Shown: piece after piece, positions 1-8,516 of the stretch
Position numbering within the stretch: position 1 is the first letter of the stretch
Layout: every line of letters starts with the position of its first letter
From: UTCHB3 sp964625575
GTDB lineage: Bacteria > Bacteroidota > Ignavibacteria > Ignavibacteriales > Ignavibacteriaceae
Reading direction: 5' to 3'
Length of the DNA stretch: 64,000 bases
Assembly (NCBI GenBank): GCA_964625575.1
Contig: CAZVBQ010000004.1
Span: forward strand, 122,432 to 186,431
The notes under the pieces: model-generated
Database searches by the model: none
Told to the model about the DNA's origin: nothing
Seen by the model: the letters and a program-made list of their open reading frames with translations, nothing else
Position numbers and translations under genes: made by a program

Positions 1-3000
1 TTTTCATGTTGTTCAGCCTGCCAAGAACAAGCGAACTGGAAAGAATGTCACTCCTGTCTTTCAATTCGACACTAAGGTCATAAGCCATCTTGGCCCACTT
101 TTCCGCTTCGTCATACTTCTTCACGTCGATCTTGAGCGAAGCAAGAAGACCGTAAGGCGTGGGCAGATACGCCTTGGCGTTGTTCTTCTTCGCGTGTTCA
201 ACAGCCATAAGAAGAAATTTTTCCGATTCATCATATTTCTTCTGCTCGAACAGAACCTCTCCAATGTTTGAGAGCACTGTGGTTCTGAAATCACCCATAT
301 ACTTGATCGAGTCGAGAATCGAGAGTGCCTTCTTGAAGTATGGAAGTGCTGACTCATAGTCACCTTGCCAGAAATAAACAGTTCCGATATTGTTCAGCGG
401 AGTTGATCTGTAGTAGTCATTCTTCATGAAAGCGTAGATACTGTCAGCTTTTAAATAGTTCTCTATTGAAAGCTGGTACTCTCCCTGAACGTTGTAAATG
501 TTACCGTATGATATCGAAATGTTGGCTATCGCCCAAGGATTCTCGATCTTTTTGTAGAATGTGTACGCGGAGTCGAATGTCACCTTCGCTTTTGAATACT
601 CACCGAGGATCCGGTAAAGATCACCTTTGTAGATGTACACATCAGCCATCAGGTTAATATTGTTCATCGACTTCGCCACATCCTCCGCTTTAAGGAAGTA
701 AGACATCGCCTTGTCGAAATCACCACCTGAAATTGAAGCCGAACCAAGATTCAGGAAAACATTTCCTATTTCCGCCTTCTCCTGCATCATTTGATAGATC
801 GTCAGGGCCGAATCGAGATACTTTGCAGAGATAACCGCTTCACCTTTTTCAGAGTAAAGAAGCCCCATTTGTTTGTATGCGAAAGCGATAGGTGAATTGT
901 TCTTTATCTCTTTTGCCATCGAGAGTGAGTTCTGAAAGATGACGATCGCTGAGTCAAAATTGTTCCTGTAGCCGTACTGTATCTGCCCCAGGTTCATCAT
1001 GCAATAGATCGCGTCAAGCCTGTCATTCACAAGGAGGTTCAACTCGAGGGCCTTGTTCAACATCAGGGTCGCGTTCGGAATGTCGTTAAAAGTCATGTAA
1101 GCCATCCCCTGCTCATAGTAGTTGCCGGCAATGGCGTACTTGTCTTTTGCTTTCTCCTTTATGGCAAGACTCTTCTTGAAGTACTCGAAGGTTTTCTCGA
1201 AGTCATTCAACTTCTTGTACATGGCTCCAATGTTATCATAAACACCGGCCATTCCGACGTTGTCGTTCTGGGATTGGTAGAGTTCAATGGCCTTGGTGAA
1301 GTACTCCATCGCTTTCTCAGGATCACCCTGTTTCGAGTAAAGGCTTCCGAGTTTATCGTATGAAAATGCCTGATCAGCTTTATTGCCCGTTTTATCCCGG
1401 TACTCGATCGCTTTGTTGTGGCAGGCAATGGCTTTCTGGAAATTACCAAGGTTCCACTCTGACTGACCAATATTCGACTGGCACAACCCCGCGTTATCGT
1501 AATCACCGAGTTCGATGTACTTGTTGAAACTTCTTTCGTAAAACGAGATCGCCTTTGAATAGTCGCTGAGTTCAAACAGCATGTAGGCCATGTCATACAG
1601 AGCCTGTGCCTCACGCTGGTGATTCGAGGTGGCGATGGCCAGTTCGTAAACCTTGTTATAGATGTCAAAACTTCTCTGGTAGTCACCCATCTTCGAATAG
1701 ACATCGGCAATATTTCTTAAAACTGTCAGCTTGTCACCGGAGGCTGTGGTCGCTTTGGAGGAATCATAAGCAGCGAGAGCGAGTTCATAGAACTGTACCG
1801 ATTCTTTATACTTATCCATTCCGGCGAGTGAGTACGCCTTTCCCCAGTAACTGCCTCCTATCCTCTCCCACATCCAGTCGGAAGGATCCCGTTTTACCAT
1901 CGCGTTTCTGTAAGCGATACAGGTGTCGTAGTAAGCGATCGACTTCTCATACTGCTCCATGTCGGCGTAAAGAATTCCGAGGTTGTGGTGATTCGACGAT
2001 ACATAAGCTGAATCATTCAACATCCTCGCGTACTCGAGGCTCCTGTGGTAGGCATATTCGGTACCCTTATAATCGCCGATCTGTTTCAGGTAAAGACCAC
2101 GGGAGAGCCATGCCCTCTTTATTTTCTCCTTGTCACCCAGCCAGTCAGCGAACATAACCGCGGCAAGTGAAAATTTGTCTGATTTCTCCAATTCACCAAC
2201 CGGGTAAAGGGCATCGGAGGAATCGGCGAACTTGCCCGAAATATCATAGTCCGCGATCGATGAGCTATCGGTGGCAAAAATCTTCCGGAGATCACTCTCA
2301 CCTTTTGCCCTCAGCACATCCCTCGAAAGTTTTGTTTGACCCGCTATAGCTTCCGAAGAAACCCACGCGAAATATGATTCAATGAACTGGAAAGACATTC
2401 CGAGATACTTCGCCGGAAAATCCTTGATGAACATCATAAACTCTTCAGCAGTTTCAACGTTCGCTTTTCTAATGGCTTCGGCGGTAGTGAGCCCTTTAAA
2501 TGTACCGGTTTTCGCCGGTCCGTAGCTTGCCGGATCATCCTTTGATAATCCATCGATCAGGGTGTAAAGCCCTTGATAGTCGTCAAGTAAAATTTTTAGG
2601 ATTTTCCGGTCAACCGATGGATCGGCGATCTTTCCAAGAACGTTGAAGGAATATATAAGATCGTTATCATACTTCCTGAAGTTGATGTCTGATCTCGACA
2701 CTTCAAAAAGGGGCGAAGTATAGTCTGCTCTAACCGCCACGGGGATGTAAATGTGATCAACAATAAAAATCTGTTTTTGGGGGTTCTCCGGATAAAAAAG
2801 TTTTACTCCTACTGTTGAATAGTAGTCACCAACTTCTGTTACGGTTCCCCGCGCGAGGTGGAAAACGTCATGCTCCGGAAGTTCGGGGTAGATGCAGGCC
2901 CAGACGTTCGCCTCACTGCCGGGGATAATATTGTCGTATTTTCCTCCACGTACCGTTACCACCACCGAATCATGAGTGACATATCTGATCTCTTCGAGAA

Positions 3001-3871
3001 GAAATACCTTTGTTTCTTCCCTGCCGCTTCCGGGGTTCCAAAGCGTGGTGTACTCCTTCTCCTTGAGGTGCCGGGCAAGCTGTTCAAGCAGGGTAAGCCG
3101 GGTCAAGGCTGCGGAGGTGAGCGAATCATTTCCAGCGCTCATCGCTGCTTTCAATCCTGTCATCCAATGATCACGCGCTTTCTCCAGAAATCCTTTATAC
3201 TGGTAAAATTCACCGAGATCAATATTAAGTTTTGCCAGCACATCCTGCTTGCTGGCAGATTTTAGAAGACCCTCATCCTTTGTTATCGCGGCATCGACGG
3301 CGGAAATTGTCGATTTCATCTCTTCAACTATACCTGAATACTTTATAGCAAGTTCGCTTTTGCCGGCAGTGTTGAAAAATTCCATCGCCTCTTTTGCGTA
3401 TTTCATAGCCGGAACACCAAGTGAGTACCCCTGATACTTTGAAATCAGGCTTTCGTAATAATTGTCGGCATATGTATAAAGTTTTTGATATTTAGCCACT
3501 TCAATGGCTTCGAGGGTGTAGTCGAGCGCGACCCCGTGTTTCTTGAGATTATTATACGCGATGCCGATATTGCTCAAAGTGATCACGTAATTCTCGTAAT
3601 CATTCTCCTTTTTGAATCCCTCAAGTATTCCATACCAGGTATTTATCGCCACGTTGTATTTGCTTGAGTCAAAAGCAGCCAGGGCCCGGTTGAAGATCTT
3701 GATGAGTGAGTCGGAACCTTTTGGTTCCATCCCTTTGTGTCCCGCGCTCACATGATTAAAAATGGATTTGCCCGTGGTAGCGGAGACCTTTTCCACCGGG
3801 AAAAATGAGGCGGCAGAGAACGCCAATATCCCACAGAACAATAAAAACGACAACATGAAAAACTTTTTCAT
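1..3871 (-). CDS. Giant secreted tetratricopeptide-repeat protein, C-terminus cut by the window edge
   Basis: An open frame of about 1290 codons runs off the left edge. It starts at ATG 3871-3869 behind a GGAAAT ribosome site. The N-terminus (MKKFFMLSFLLFCG...) is a signal peptide, so the protein is exported. Residues about 50-230 hold helical TPR-like repeats. A beta-rich stretch follows near residues 260-320 (YDNIIPGSEANVW and around). From about residue 550 onward there are many TPR units (for example 'AISFYERSF', 'NIGTVYFWQGDYESALPYFKKAL'). It lies 13 bases downstream of the CHAT gene in the same direction, so the two are probably one transcript. TPR arrays are protein-binding scaffolds. 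A second CHAT domain might sit beyond the edge, but that cannot be seen. No catalytic motif is visible in this part. Confidence 0.85.
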   Translation of the reverse strand, partial: MKKFFMLSFLLFCGILAFSAASFFPVEKVSATTGKSIFNHVSAGHKGMEPKGSDSLIKIFNRALAAFDSSKYNVAINTWYGILEGFKKENDYENYVITLSNIGIAYNNLKKHGVALDYTLEAIEVAKYQKLYTYADNYYESLISKYQGYSLGVPAMKYAKEAMEFFNTAGKSELAIKYSGIVEEMKSTISAVDAAITKDEGLLKSASKQDVLAKLNIDLGEFYQYKGFLEKARDHWMTGLKAAMSAGNDSLTSAALTRLTLLEQLARHLKEKEYTTLWNPGSGREETKVFLLEEIRYVTHDSVVVTVRGGKYDNIIPGSEANVWACIYPELPEHDVFHLARGTVTEVGDYYSTVGVKLFYPENPQKQIFIVDHIYIPVAVRADYTSPLFEVSRSDINFRKYDNDLIYSFNVLGKIADPSVDRKILKILLDDYQGLYTLIDGLSKDDPASYGPAKTGTFKGLTTAEAIRKANVETAEEFMMFIKDFPAKYLGMSFQFIESYFAWVSSEAIAGQTKLSRDVLRAKGESDLRKIFATDSSSIADYDISGKFADSSDALYPVGELEKSDKFSLAAVMFADWLGDKEKIKRAWLSRGLYLKQIGDYKGTEYAYHRSLEYARMLNDSAYVSSNHHNLGILYADMEQYEKSIAYYDTCIAYRNAMVKRDPSDWMWERIGGSYWGKAYSLAGMDKYKESVQFYELALAAYDSSKATTASGDKLTVLRNIADVYSKMGDYQRSFDIYNKVYELAIATSNHQREAQALYDMAYMLFELSDYSKAISFYERSFNKYIELGDYDNAGLCQSNIGQSEWNLGNFQKAIACHNKAIEYRDKTGNKADQAFSYDKLGSLYSKQGDPEKAMEYFTKAIELYQSQNDNVGMAGVYDNIGAMYKKLNDFEKTFEYFKKSLAIKEKAKDKYAIAGNYYEQGMAYMTFNDIPNATLMLNKALELNLLVNDRLDAIYCMMNLGQIQYGYRNNFDSAIVIFQNSLSMAKEIKNNSPIAFAYKQMGLLYSEKGEAVISAKYLDSALTIYQMMQEKAEIGNVFLNLGSASISGGDFDKAMSYFLKAEDVAKSMNNINLMADVYIYKGDLYRILGEYSKAKVTFDSAYTFYKKIENPWAIANISISYGNIYNVQGEYQLSIENYLKADSIYAFMKNDYYRSTPLNNIGTVYFWQGDYESALPYFKKALSILDSIKYMGDFRTTVLSNIGEVLFEQKKYDESEKFLLMAVEHAKKNNAKAYLPTPYGLLASLKIDVKKYDEAEKWAKMAYDLSVELKDRSDILSSSLVLGRLNNMK

Positions 3872-3884
3872 CTCAATTTCCTTT

Positions 3885-6335
3885 CTATTTACCCGGCGAA
3901 CCGATCAGTATGAACGGTGCCCAGTAAAAAGGGTGACTCCAGTCTTTATTGAATGGATTATTTAATACCGCTATCTGCGCCTCCCTCATCGAGTAAAGGA
4001 GAGGCTTGCCTTCATCTTTATAAGCATGATAAAAATGTTCCATCATGAAGCCGGTCGACTGGTCATCCACTGTCCAAAGTGTGCCCATAACATTGGCTGC
4101 CCCTGCGTACAGCAACGCCCGGGTGAGACCAGTCAGATCATCCGTTGTCAGATACTTCTGACCGCCGAAAGCGCCGACTCTTCCTGAAAGACATGCACTT
4201 AATACTACGAGATTCGCATTAAGTTTCATTTTAAAAATTTCTGAAGCTCTCAGGTATCCGTCGTCACTTCCCCCTTTGGTCAGCATTAAATGACTTTTCA
4301 GCGCGTCTTCTTCATAAATACCGTGTGTCGCGAAGTGGAGGATGTCATACTTTGCGGCTTCCTGTTTGATCGCGGTCTCGCTTGCCTCACTACCGATCAG
4401 CAACAGGGTTTTATCCTTCGGGAAGTGGCGGGATATCTCCTTGGCCTCTTTTTCAGCGAATGGCAACGGTGAAAATTTCTTGTTCGGGTAAACCGGATTT
4501 CCCACTATCAGGATCGAACCTTCACTTTTCCCACCCGATTTCAACAGGAATGGAAGTGAAGATGCCGAAGGCAGGGTAAGTATCTCCTTCTCCTCTATCC
4601 AGTACCGGGGGCGGGCAACGTGATTTTTCTTGGAAAGATCAAGACTTCCAACGGAGGTTACGAGCGCGGCGAAAGGCATTTCGTGAAGAAAACCGTGAGG
4701 AATTATTATCACCCTCCCGTATCCGGTCAGCTCCTTGTCCTGCTCCTGTCCGATGATCGACTTGTAAAGCTGAAAAAGTGAGAGCTGAAGCGCCCTGTCA
4801 GCGTCTGACGCGTACCACATTCTCGCGAGGTTGGCGCTGTCAAGGGTTTCATCGTTCCGGTTCAGTATCTTCTGCATTTCGATGAATTCACCCCTTTTAT
4901 TGGGGAAGAGATTGATATCCGTCAGTATCTTGGTAACCAACGAATCGATATCCCGGGGGGAAGACTTTGATCTTGAAACACTTATTCCGTTCTTCGTAAC
5001 AAGAAAAGTGTAAAAGGCATTCCGGCCTATAAAAAACTCAACCACCGCGGTGCTGTCGTGGATCAAACCTTGGAAATCCGCGAGTTTTATCGTCTCTTCA
5101 TTCACCATTGTGTGGAGATCGGGCTGGAGTTCCTCTTTACGTTCGTACAGTTTCGAGTATTCGGTCAAGAGATCGTTGAATCTTGAACCGGTCTCGGAAC
5201 TGAAAAATATCCACAGTGAATCCCTGAACACTCCCTCAATTTCTTTTTTCCTGTTCAGCACTAATTTCAATTCTTCGGGCAAGTCATCTTCAACACCTGA
5301 TGCCTTGGTTGAAAGCATGTCGATGAACGACCGTGATTTCACCTTTTCAGCCAGATTGAACATACCGGTGAAATCCTTGTCCTGGTACATTTCATTGATG
5401 AGGAGTACATAATAATAGGTCAGGTTATCAAGGAAAAGTGCCCTTCCCCTCTCATCATCGAATTTCGATCGGAAATCCTCAATCACGGGAATATTATTCT
5501 TCAGCAGTTCAATCCCCTCTTTTCGTGTCTTGCTGCCATCCTCTTTGCTGTTTGATATCTCCAGGTAGAGATACCCCAGGCGAAGTGAGGCGATAGCTCT
5601 CCAGTACTCGTTTCCTGAACTTTTGTAGCCCTCTATAGATCTGAGCATAAACACCGAGGCGCTGTCAAGCATACCGAGACTCTGGAATGAAACCCCGAGG
5701 TTGAAGTCGATGGCCGATTGGAGATTCAGGTCACCCACTTTAGCCGACTCTTCCCAGGCGCTTTTGAGCACCTTGAGAGCCTCTAAAAGGTTTTCCTTGT
5801 AGTTACTGTTGTCGGGGTCAGCCACCGCGTCGAGGCGGTAAAGTATACCAAGATTCAGAAGAACAGAGGTCAGACCAGGCTTGTCACCCCTCGCCTTATA
5901 ATGTTCGAGAACTTCCATAAAGAGGTTTTCAGCCTCCGATATCTTCCCCGCGTAACTCGAGCGGCGGTCTGATTCCATCAGCGAGATGGCAAGATTGTTC
6001 TTGATATTGAAGAGTTCATCATCTTTCTCGTTGTCGCGCGGTTCGGGAAAGTATTTTTCAGCGAGTGAAATGGCGAGTTTGTAAAAGCTTGAGGCGGCCT
6101 CCAGTTCCCTGTAATTATAATAAAGGGTACCGAGCAATTTTACCGATCTGACAAGATTGAAATTATCCTTTTCCTTGCCCGAGACGTTCAGTGCCTGGAT
6201 TATAACTTTCTCGGCTTCCTTGTACTTTGAGCGGTCAAGTAACGACTTTGCTTCATCCACAAGTTTTCCGGCATCTCCGCCATTTGGGAGTATTACTAAG
6301 GAAAAAAAGATGAAGGAAAAGAAAAATAATTTCAT
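3885..6335 (-). CDS. Exported TPR-CHAT domain protein (caspase-like peptidase family)
   Basis: 816 aa. A signal peptide (MKLFFFSFIFFSLVILPNG) is followed by TPR repeats to about residue 340, a helical linker, and a C-terminal CHAT domain from about residue 520. The CHAT catalytic pair is visible: His671 in 'HFATHG' and Cys715 in 'VLSACLSG'. The domain ends with the usual 'HPFYWAPFILIG'. CHAT proteins belong to the caspase/separase clan, and several are proteases switched on by a partner or signal. The signal peptide predicts action in the periplasm or at the outer membrane, unlike the cytosolic CHAT effectors of defence systems. It is first in a leftward operon with the TPR protein and is divergent from the FecR/cyclase operon. 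Its substrate is not evident. Confidence 0.88.
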   Translation of the reverse strand: MKLFFFSFIFFSLVILPNGGDAGKLVDEAKSLLDRSKYKEAEKVIIQALNVSGKEKDNFNLVRSVKLLGTLYYNYRELEAASSFYKLAISLAEKYFPEPRDNEKDDELFNIKNNLAISLMESDRRSSYAGKISEAENLFMEVLEHYKARGDKPGLTSVLLNLGILYRLDAVADPDNSNYKENLLEALKVLKSAWEESAKVGDLNLQSAIDFNLGVSFQSLGMLDSASVFMLRSIEGYKSSGNEYWRAIASLRLGYLYLEISNSKEDGSKTRKEGIELLKNNIPVIEDFRSKFDDERGRALFLDNLTYYYVLLINEMYQDKDFTGMFNLAEKVKSRSFIDMLSTKASGVEDDLPEELKLVLNRKKEIEGVFRDSLWIFFSSETGSRFNDLLTEYSKLYERKEELQPDLHTMVNEETIKLADFQGLIHDSTAVVEFFIGRNAFYTFLVTKNGISVSRSKSSPRDIDSLVTKILTDINLFPNKRGEFIEMQKILNRNDETLDSANLARMWYASDADRALQLSLFQLYKSIIGQEQDKELTGYGRVIIIPHGFLHEMPFAALVTSVGSLDLSKKNHVARPRYWIEEKEILTLPSASSLPFLLKSGGKSEGSILIVGNPVYPNKKFSPLPFAEKEAKEISRHFPKDKTLLLIGSEASETAIKQEAAKYDILHFATHGIYEEDALKSHLMLTKGGSDDGYLRASEIFKMKLNANLVVLSACLSGRVGAFGGQKYLTTDDLTGLTRALLYAGAANVMGTLWTVDDQSTGFMMEHFYHAYKDEGKPLLYSMREAQIAVLNNPFNKDWSHPFYWAPFILIGSPGK

Positions 6336-6391
6336 ATTATTAAAGTTTATTATTTTTTACTAAATTGAATGCGAGATTTGTTTTTCCTTGG

Positions 6392-6439
6392 TTTGTGATT
6401 TAACGCAAACAACCTCATCATCAGTATACAAATCACAAA
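6392..6439. promoter_or_regulatory. Inverted repeat between the divergent CHAT and FecR/cyclase operons
   Basis: Two perfect 10-base arms, TTTGTGATTT at 6392-6401 and AAATCACAAA at 6430-6439, are separated by 28 bases in the 274-base gap between divergent genes (6336-6609). Each arm carries a TGTGA or TCACA half like those of CRP-family sites, but the spacing is far wider than a single CRP dimer site. It may be a pair of operator halves or an RNA hairpin. The rest of the gap is AT-rich. No other gene or clear promoter consensus was seen there. Confidence 0.4.
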
Positions 6440-6609
6440 TATTGGTTCTCGCAGAGATTAATTTATCGAAAGAGATTTTGACTATTTCTTTACTGATCGT
6501 ATCTGAAGTAATCTGACTCTTAATTTAATAAAGTAAATCAAGATTTCAAATACTTTTACACTTCAACGAGCAGTTTGTTTCCCCAAGTTTTATTATAAAT
6601 GGAGTACCC

Positions 6610-7659
6610 ATGAAAAACCGGATAGCACTATTATTCTTTTCTGTAATGCTTTCAATCTCCGCTTTGGCGCAGCAGGGAGTGGACGTTCAGATAATCAACC
6701 CGTTGCCAACAATTGACCTCACGCAGTTCATCAACGCGAAAGACCTTTGCGGAGCACCTGAAGTGTTCATGGTCAAACTGGATCCTAAAGGCATCCAAGG
6801 CTACGTGAAAGCAAGATTCGAGTGGAGAAAGATCAACCAGACCAACTACGAAGAAGTTTACAGGATGACAACCAACCTGTTCACTGTACGTGACTTCTAC
6901 AGCAACGAACTCTGCAACAGCGACATCACCATCAAGGAAGAATCTTCGCAAAACAAATTGATTGAAGAAGCCCTCGACAAGGGTGTTCCCGTGGGAAGCT
7001 ACAGGATCACGTTTGAGCTTTATAACGCTAACAACACCCTCCTCGGTGCCGATACCGAGATCAGGGATTTCACCAATCCTTCACAGACCCTTGCCATTAT
7101 TCAGCCTGTGCAGTTGATGTCTTATCAGGAAAATGCCGTTCCTGCTTCATGGAATCCCGTGGTTGGTGCCAGCACATACCGCATTAAAGCAGTCCGGGTT
7201 ACTTCGATCCCCGCTTCGCTTGAAGCAGCGCTCGAAAACGGTTTACCGAGTATCAACAATGTGGATGTAGGTCCTGTGACCCAGGTTAACGATCTTTCGA
7301 TTCTTCAGACTCAGAACCCCTGGAGACCGGGTGATTTTGTTGTGGTAAGAATTACCGCGATAGTTCCGGGTCCATCAGCAAATCAGGAACTGAACAGTAA
7401 CATTATTCTTTTCCAGATCACGAACCCGAACGCGCCACAGTCTTCTGTTATAGCGCAGTTGGTGGCTTCACTTCTTTCATTCCTCCCCCCGAACTTGCTT
7501 TCACCTGAAGTGCAGGCTTTCCTCGCGCAGTATGGTGCTTCGTTTGTCGGATTTCAGGGTGATAACGGTGAAACACTTAATGTTAATGAACTTCTTAATC
7601 TGCTTAACATGATAATCGCTAATCCTGACATGTTGAGTAACATCTATATACAGCAATAA
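6610..7659 (+). CDS. Secreted protein of unknown family, first gene of the FecR operon
   Basis: 349 aa. A clear signal peptide ends '...SISALAQ'. The start ATG has a GGAG site a few bases upstream. The mature part is beta-rich. Residues about 170-280 ('AVPASWNPVVGASTYRIKAVRV...') resemble a fibronectin type III-like fold, where a 'W.P..GA..Y.I' pattern is common. The C-terminal 70 residues are hydrophobic and helical (VIAQLVASLLSFLPPN). No catalytic motif was found and the family was not recognised. It lies 17 bases before the FecR gene, so co-transcription is likely. The context suggests an envelope or surface role. Confidence 0.8.
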   Translation: MKNRIALLFFSVMLSISALAQQGVDVQIINPLPTIDLTQFINAKDLCGAPEVFMVKLDPKGIQGYVKARFEWRKINQTNYEEVYRMTTNLFTVRDFYSNELCNSDITIKEESSQNKLIEEALDKGVPVGSYRITFELYNANNTLLGADTEIRDFTNPSQTLAIIQPVQLMSYQENAVPASWNPVVGASTYRIKAVRVTSIPASLEAALENGLPSINNVDVGPVTQVNDLSILQTQNPWRPGDFVVVRITAIVPGPSANQELNSNIILFQITNPNAPQSSVIAQLVASLLSFLPPNLLSPEVQAFLAQYGASFVGFQGDNGETLNVNELLNLLNMIIANPDMLSNIYIQQ

Positions 7660-7676
7660 GAAGAGAGATTGAAAAA

Positions 7677-8354
7677 ATGAAAAAATATCTTCTAAACCTG
7701 TCTGCGCTACTGATCGCAGTATTTTTATTCTCCGGCGCCGGTGAAGAGGTTAACGCCCCGGCCGCCGTGGTAACCAAAGTGGTTAACGGTGCTCAGTATA
7801 AAGCATCATCAGGCAAATGGACCGACCTAAAGGTTGGACAGGCGCTTAACTCTGAAGATATGGTAAAAACTTCGGGCAAATCACTTGTTGTTATCAAGTT
7901 CACTGACAATTCGGTTCTGAAGGTCAGGGAAAATTCACAGGTGACCATCTCGACACTGAAGAAAGACAAGAACGTCTCCAAAACTGTCGATGTGAATAAA
8001 GGCGCTGTTAATGCCTCCGTAACGAAGCAGGATCAGCAAGACTTTAAGTTCAAATCACCGACACTTGTGGCGTCTGTCCGTGGTACCTGGCTCCTTTTCG
8101 GAGTTGGTCAGGATACAACAAACCTCGACCTCTCCGAGGGGAAACTCTTCTGTGAGGCCCAGCTCGGCAAACGGGAATCAGGCGATCTTAACGAGAACGA
8201 AACTGTAACCGTTACACCGGAAGGTTCTTTTAGCCCAAGGCAGATGACTGAATCGGAGAAAAAACGATTCGAGAACTCCAACAGGGCAAATGTAAAGAAG
8301 GTTATTCTGAAGACTCCGCAAGGTGACATTGTTATCGAGTATTTGGAGAATTAA
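7677..8354 (+). CDS. Exported FecR-domain protein
   Basis: 225 aa with an N-terminal signal peptide or signal anchor (LLNLSALLIAVFLFSGAG). Residues about 35-150 match the FecR fold: 'VVNGAQYKASSGKWTDLKVGQ', then 'VKTSGKSLVVIKFTDNSVLKVRENSQV' and 'PTLVASVRGTWLLF'. In classical FecR this domain sits in the periplasm and passes a signal from an outer-membrane receptor to a cytoplasmic regulator. Here there is no sigma factor beside it; the downstream neighbours are an outer-membrane barrel and a CHASE2 cyclase. FecR and CHASE2 genes are often neighbours in other bacteria. I infer a role in envelope sensing. Confidence 0.85.
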   Translation: MKKYLLNLSALLIAVFLFSGAGEEVNAPAAVVTKVVNGAQYKASSGKWTDLKVGQALNSEDMVKTSGKSLVVIKFTDNSVLKVRENSQVTISTLKKDKNVSKTVDVNKGAVNASVTKQDQQDFKFKSPTLVASVRGTWLLFGVGQDTTNLDLSEGKLFCEAQLGKRESGDLNENETVTVTPEGSFSPRQMTESEKKRFENSNRANVKKVILKTPQGDIVIEYLEN

Positions 8355-8378
8355 TCCGGATAATCAGATGATTTTAAG

Positions 8379-8413
8379 GCCGCTTCATGGTGCAAAACCA
8401 TGCAAGCGGCTTT
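8379..8413 (+). terminator. Hairpin after the FecR gene, possible (partial) terminator
   Basis: GCCGCTT (8379-8385) pairs with AAGCGGC (8404-8410), and the stem extends inward with CATGGT/ACCATG around a short loop. Only a short T run follows, so it may attenuate rather than fully stop transcription before the barrel gene at 8517. Confidence 0.55.
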
Positions 8414-8516
8414 GAATTATTTGTTTTCGTTATCATCATCAAATTTTGTAAATTTTATTTAGTGAATAAAGTTTTACATAAATCCCGTTTCCAAAAATTT
8501 CCGGAGGTTTAATAGA

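Noticed and set aside
1207..1710. Antisense-frame ORFs such as 167 aa at 1207-1710 and others within 1-3871
   Set aside because: They are alternate frames of the large TPR gene, whose own frame is continuous and gives clear TPR repeats.
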